Below are positions 7,221 through 9,696 of a stretch of DNA of 9,696 nt, piece by piece; the stretch's first letter is position 1, and the number at the start of each line of letters is the position of its first letter. The DNA lies in assembly GCA_913056475.1 (NCBI GenBank), contig CAJXMS010000063.1:1-9696 (forward strand), written 5' to 3'. The position numbers were made by a program, and so were the translations under genes. The stretch comes from an uncultured Bacteroidota bacterium (lineage in GTDB: Bacteria > Bacteroidota > Bacteroidia > Flavobacteriales > Schleiferiaceae). The notes below the pieces were generated by a model, which saw only the letters and a list, made by a program, of their open reading frames with translations, searched no databases and was not told the origin of the DNA.

Positions 7221-7285
7221 AAATCTACGCAAGCCCATGTTCCCCTTCGTGAAGCGAGGCAATGGCTCTTTTAAAAACGCAAAAA

Positions 7286-7300
7286 GCTAAGCTGGGAGCC
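7286..7300 (+). promoter_or_regulatory. Shared upstream motif, copy 1 (GCTAAGCTGGGAGCC)
   Basis: GCTAAGCTGGGAGCC lies 35 bases before the ATG at 7336. A near copy, GCTTAGCCTGGGAGCC, lies 49 bases before the ATG at 9124. Both are upstream of lipoprotein transcription units, and no such motif precedes the gene at 7847, which sits only 19 bases after its neighbour. It may be a regulatory site or a relic of duplication. Confidence 0.25.
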
Positions 7301-7335
7301 CCTGTTCAAATTATTCAGAATTAAAACTTCAAAGC

Positions 7336-7827
7336 ATGAAACCCCTGGATTTACCAAAAAAAGCCGTTATACTAGTTTTCTCCCTGCTGCTGTTGGCTGC
7401 TTGCCAGAAAGAAGAAATAGTGGAGAAAGTTATCCTCAAAATAAACGGCGGACCAGCCATCGAAATGAGCAACGTTCGCTGTTCATTTGATGAGGGCCTG
7501 GGTCATCTATCCATGTTTGGCAGTCAGAGCGGCGGCAGCCTAACCAGCGTTAGCGCCAGTCTCTTTGGTTATTCAATGGGCGAAACCGGGGTTTTTAATG
7601 GGGAAGAATATCACACTACTACTGACTGTGCCGACCTATTTTATAACGGAGAATTATATACTTCCGGTGAATATACCGGGGATAACCCGGCCAGCTATGC
7701 CCAGGTAGTGATCAACGAAAGCGGGGAGGTGATGAAAGGCTCCTTTGCGGGGCTTTTGGAAAATAACGATGACCCCAATCTAACGCTACAAATAGAAGTG
7801 GAGTACCTGTTAAAATGTAACGACTAA
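7336..7827 (+). CDS. Small lipoprotein of unknown function with surface-export-like signal
   Basis: This 163-residue predicted lipoprotein has a signal peptide (LPKKAVILVFSLLLLAAC) with lipobox LAAC and lipid Cys23. Cys23 is directly followed by QKEE. This resembles the lipoprotein export signal known from Capnocytophaga and Flavobacterium (K followed by two acids after C-Q), so display on the outer face of the cell is likely. The mature part is about 140 residues, beta-rich, with three further cysteines (49, 98, 161). Its end, GEVMKGSFAGLLEN followed by strands to the C-terminus, is typical of small Bacteroidota lipoproteins of the DUF6252-like, lipocalin-like sort, though I cannot assign it to a family. 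The next gene begins 19 bases after its stop, so the two are very likely co-transcribed. Confidence 0.85.
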   Translation: MKPLDLPKKAVILVFSLLLLAACQKEEIVEKVILKINGGPAIEMSNVRCSFDEGLGHLSMFGSQSGGSLTSVSASLFGYSMGETGVFNGEEYHTTTDCADLFYNGELYTSGEYTGDNPASYAQVVINESGEVMKGSFAGLLENNDDPNLTLQIEVEYLLKCND

Positions 7828-7846
7828 CCAATAAAAGACCTCCTTT

Positions 7847-8965
7847 ATGAAACGACTAATTCCCCAATACTTCCTTGTTTTTCTGATCCTCATTCTGGTG
7901 CTTCCGAGCGCTTGTCAGAAAGAGGAAAAAAACGACCCCGTACCCGTCAATGAAACCCCCATCGCTCCTCCATCTACCAACGGGCGGCCCAATAAGTACC
8001 TGGGCTGCGTGGAGATTGCCAACCGAAACGTGGATATAGAGGTGTGGGACCACGGCACCATCGATGGCGACATTATTTCCCTGATCGTAAACCGCGAAAG
8101 CGGAGGGGAAGAAACCATCCTGAACCGCCACGAGCTGGACGGGCCCAGCAGCAGCTACACCATGCAGCACAGCTTTGCCGGCAATGGCTATAACTACCTA
8201 ACGCTGTATGCGCACAATGAAGGAAGTATTTCCCCCAATACGGCCAGCATCTCCATCGATGGCAATGACTTTACCCTAAGCTCGAACCTCAACGAAAATG
8301 GCTACGTAGACATCGTGGTGACCGGCTACGGGGTAGACTGTAGCAACTCCAGCGGAGGCTCCGGCGGGGGCGGGGGCGGAACGGGCGGTGGTGGCTCCGG
8401 TGGAGGTGGCTCCGGTGGCGGCAGCACCAGCACCTGTACAGGCAGTGTTTTTACCGATCCCAGAGATGGACAGAGCTACGAGATCGTTCAGATTGGGGAT
8501 CAATGCTGGTTTGCCGAAAATTTAAACTACCATGTGGGAAACAGTGATTGTTACGATAATGACCCAGCAAACTGTGATACCTATGGCCGTATGTATGATT
8601 GGCAAACTGCCCTTACGGCCTGCCCGAGTGGATGGCATTTACCCACAGACGATGAATGGACCCGAATGTCCGATCATTTAGGAGGTGCTAGCGTGGCCGG
8701 AGGAAAGTTAAAAGCTACTATCCTTTGGGAAAATCCCAATACAGGAGCCAATAATAGTTCAGGATTCTCCGCCCTACCGGGCGGCACTACCGGTATTGGG
8801 GATGGTCGTTTTTTGGGATTAGGTTACCAGGCTGAATTTTGGACCGCCACTCAAATATCAAGTACCAGGGCCTGGTTTAGGCGGCTATTATTTGATGAAA
8901 GATCCTTATATCGAGATGGACCCAGTAAAAGAAAGAAACTCTCCTGTCGCTGCGTAAAAGATTAA
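7847..8965 (+). CDS. Lipoprotein: constant module, Gly/Ser linker, FISUMP domain
   Basis: This is a 372-residue predicted surface lipoprotein. A hydrophobic signal (YFLVFLILILVLPSAC) ends at Cys23 followed by QKEE, an export-signal-like motif; proline at -3 makes the lipobox atypical. Residues 31-168 form a module framed by Cys54 and Cys165, with VDIEVWDHGTIDGDIISLIV (62-81), then YLTLYAHNEGSISPNTASI (117-135). I recall this DHG-x-x-DGD and N-x-G-x-x-PNTA pattern from other Bacteroidota secreted proteins but know no function. Residues 169-193 are a (G4S)-like linker. Residues 197-372 are a complete FISUMP domain: FTDPRDGQSYEIVQIGDQCW, then ENLNY, YGRMYDWQTA, CPSGWHLPTDDEW, FWTAT and a final SCRCVKD. 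FISUMP domains are abundant in secreted proteins of Fibrobacter and Bacteroidota, role unknown. The C-terminal domain is visibly more AT-rich than the module, suggesting different origins. Confidence 0.9.
   Translation: MKRLIPQYFLVFLILILVLPSACQKEEKNDPVPVNETPIAPPSTNGRPNKYLGCVEIANRNVDIEVWDHGTIDGDIISLIVNRESGGEETILNRHELDGPSSSYTMQHSFAGNGYNYLTLYAHNEGSISPNTASISIDGNDFTLSSNLNENGYVDIVVTGYGVDCSNSSGGSGGGGGGTGGGGSGGGGSGGGSTSTCTGSVFTDPRDGQSYEIVQIGDQCWFAENLNYHVGNSDCYDNDPANCDTYGRMYDWQTALTACPSGWHLPTDDEWTRMSDHLGGASVAGGKLKATILWENPNTGANNSSGFSALPGGTTGIGDGRFLGLGYQAEFWTATQISSTRAWFRRLLFDERSLYRDGPSKRKKLSCRCVKD
7937..8371 (+). repeat. Duplicated lipoprotein module, copy 1
   Basis: This 435-base segment (145 codons, residues 31-175) recurs at 9217-9651, offset by exactly 1280 bases with no insertion or deletion. 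I count 18 mismatches (about 96% identity), all at third codon positions and none changing an amino acid. Similarity stops abruptly on the left at the end of the export-signal region and fades on the right inside the Gly/Ser linker. Confidence 0.95.
8351..8425 (+). repeat. Gly/Ser linker repeat, FISUMP lipoprotein
   Basis: These bases encode residues 169-193, a run of Gly with Ser every fifth residue (GGGGSGGGGSGGGS near the end) and one GGGT unit. The DNA is a degenerate 15-base repeat of GGTGGAGGTGGCTCC type. It separates the constant module from the FISUMP domain. Confidence 0.85.
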
Positions 8966-9058
8966 GGCGAAGGAGCCGCTCACCGGGCAGGATTCCTTTG
9001 GCCGCCAGGCCCCACCAACGGGCTCCGTTCGTGACAGTAAACCTGCTTTTTATGACAT

Positions 9059-9074
9059 GCTTAGCCTGGGAGCC
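9059..9074 (+). promoter_or_regulatory. Shared upstream motif, copy 2 (GCTTAGCCTGGGAGCC)
   Basis: This is the partner of the motif at 7286-7300, differing by one substitution and one inserted base. It precedes the palindrome at 9076-9089 and the ATG at 9124. The match is short and could be chance. Confidence 0.25.
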
Positions 9075-9075
9075 A

Positions 9076-9089
9076 GTATTTTAAAATAC
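9076..9089. promoter_or_regulatory. 14-bp AT-rich palindrome GTATTTTAAAATAC
   Basis: A perfect self-complementary 14-mer ends 34 bases before the ATG at 9124, in the position expected for a promoter-overlapping operator. No TAnnTTTG box is visible nearby. The nearest T-rich match, TTCCTTTG at 8993-9000 (7 of 8), lacks a spaced TTG. Confidence 0.35.
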
Positions 9090-9123
9090 CTATGCGGCAT
9101 TAACTACATTAAAACCAATTACT

Positions 9124-9696
9124 ATGAAAACCATCCGATTGCTACGCAACGGGGTACTTATTATCATGATAAGCGGGCTGAGCACGGCCTGTTTTGAAGA
9201 GGAAGATGAAGAGCCTCCCGTACCCGTCAATGAAACCCCCATCGCTCCTCCATCTACCAACGGGCGGCCCAATAAATACCTGGGCTGCGTGGAGATTGCC
9301 AACCGCAATGTGGATATAGAGGTGTGGGACCACGGCACCATCGATGGCGACATTATTTCCCTGATCGTAAACCGCGAGAGCGGTGGGGAAGAAACCATCC
9401 TGAACCGCCACGAACTGGACGGGCCCAGTAGCAGCTACACCATGCAGCACAGCTTTGCCGGCAATGGCTATAACTACCTCACGCTTTATGCGCACAATGA
9501 AGGCAGCATATCGCCCAATACGGCCAGCATCTCCATTGATGGCAATGACTTTACCCTAAGCTCGAACCTCAACGAAAATGGCTACGTAGACATCGTGGTG
9601 ACCGGCTACGGCGTGGACTGTAGCAACTCTAGCGGAGGCTCCGGTGGGGGCGGTAGTGGCGGAGGTGGCTCCGGTGGTGGCGGCTCTGGCGGAGGC
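9124..9696 (+). CDS. Paralogous lipoprotein, N-terminal part (3' truncated by window end)
   Basis: The frame is open from ATG 9124 to the last base, 191 codons with no stop. The signal peptide (MKTIRLLRNGVLIIMISGLSTAC) differs from that of the FISUMP gene but places the lipid cysteine at the same residue, 23. After it comes an acidic run, CFEEEDEEPP, without the Lys seen in the other two lipoproteins. Residues 32-176 are identical in protein sequence to residues 31-175 of the FISUMP lipoprotein. The window ends inside a linker that is a very regular GGGGS repeat. What follows the linker is not visible: it could be another FISUMP domain or a different one. It has its own 158-base upstream region, so it is probably a separate transcription unit. 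Confidence 0.88.
   Translation, partial: MKTIRLLRNGVLIIMISGLSTACFEEEDEEPPVPVNETPIAPPSTNGRPNKYLGCVEIANRNVDIEVWDHGTIDGDIISLIVNRESGGEETILNRHELDGPSSSYTMQHSFAGNGYNYLTLYAHNEGSISPNTASISIDGNDFTLSSNLNENGYVDIVVTGYGVDCSNSSGGSGGGGSGGGGSGGGGSGGG
9217..9651 (+). repeat. Duplicated lipoprotein module, copy 2
   Basis: This is the second copy of the segment at 7937-8371, inside the truncated paralogue. It is colinear with no gaps, and all 18 base differences are synonymous. Confidence 0.95.
9631..9696 (+). repeat. Regular (GGGGS)n linker at window end
   Basis: The bases encode SGGSGGGG, then S, then two further GGGG units separated by S, then GGG at the cut. It is a near-perfect natural GGGGS repeat. Codons for Gly and Ser vary between units (GGT, GGC, GGA, GGG; TCC, TCT, AGT), so it is not a fresh slippage product and the amino-acid pattern appears to be maintained. 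Confidence 0.85.

Noticed and set aside
8351..8425. Gly/Ser repeat as a sign of an engineered construct
   Set aside because: Codon choice varies between units, flanking genes look native to Bacteroidota, and no vector, tag or restriction-cloning scar is visible.
8276..8503. Ala/Gly/Thr-rich minus-strand frame across the linker
   Set aside because: It is the low-complexity complement of the Gly/Ser linker repeats and is not a credible protein.
7915..9398. Nearly identical minus-strand frames present in both module copies
   Set aside because: They are preserved only because the plus-strand module is duplicated; the reverse frames show no domain or start signals.
7937..9696. Module duplication as a transposon or CRISPR-like repeat
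   Set aside because: The repeat is coding, in frame and bounded by protein-domain limits, with no terminal inverted repeats, target duplications, transposase or spacer pattern.

Overview
The window looks like a chromosomal fragment of a Bacteroidota bacterium. The evidence is a DUF3078-type outer-membrane protein, a secreted protein ending in a type IX secretion (T9SS) type A sorting domain, a single-chain alpha/beta fusion of a 2-oxoacid dehydrogenase E1, lipoproteins whose lipobox cysteine is followed by Q-K-E-E, and a Fibrobacter-succinogenes-major-paralogous (FISUMP) domain. The genus cannot be read from the sequence. Moderate G+C and these families would fit Saprospiria or Cytophagia.

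Layout, left half (about 1-6210). The 3' end of a DUF3078 gene (+) converges on a T9SS cargo gene (-), with a two-way terminator between them. That cargo gene diverges from a fused E1 gene (+), which ends in a good intrinsic terminator. Two minus-strand housekeeping-type genes follow: a YkuK-like RNase H-fold protein and yebC. A possible small basic protein lies antisense to the E1 terminator.

Layout, right half (about 6400-9696). This is an accessory surface-lipoprotein locus on the plus strand. It holds a Cys-rich lipoprotein with a Gly/Ser linker, a small lipoprotein, a FISUMP lipoprotein 19 bp downstream of it, and the 5' part of a second lipoprotein that runs off the window. The last two share a 145-residue module with identical protein sequence. 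Their DNA differs at 18 positions, all third-codon and all synonymous. In both, the module ends in a natural (GGGGS)n-type linker. In the complete copy the linker joins it to the FISUMP domain.

Reading. The right half appears to be a modular cell-surface system: lipid anchor, then a constant domain, then a flexible Gly/Ser spacer, then a C-terminal domain that may vary. The sharing of the constant module and linker is seen directly. Swappable tips and a role in binding are inference. No RNA gene, CRISPR array, insertion sequence or integrase is visible, and no non-coding stretch exceeds 300 bases.
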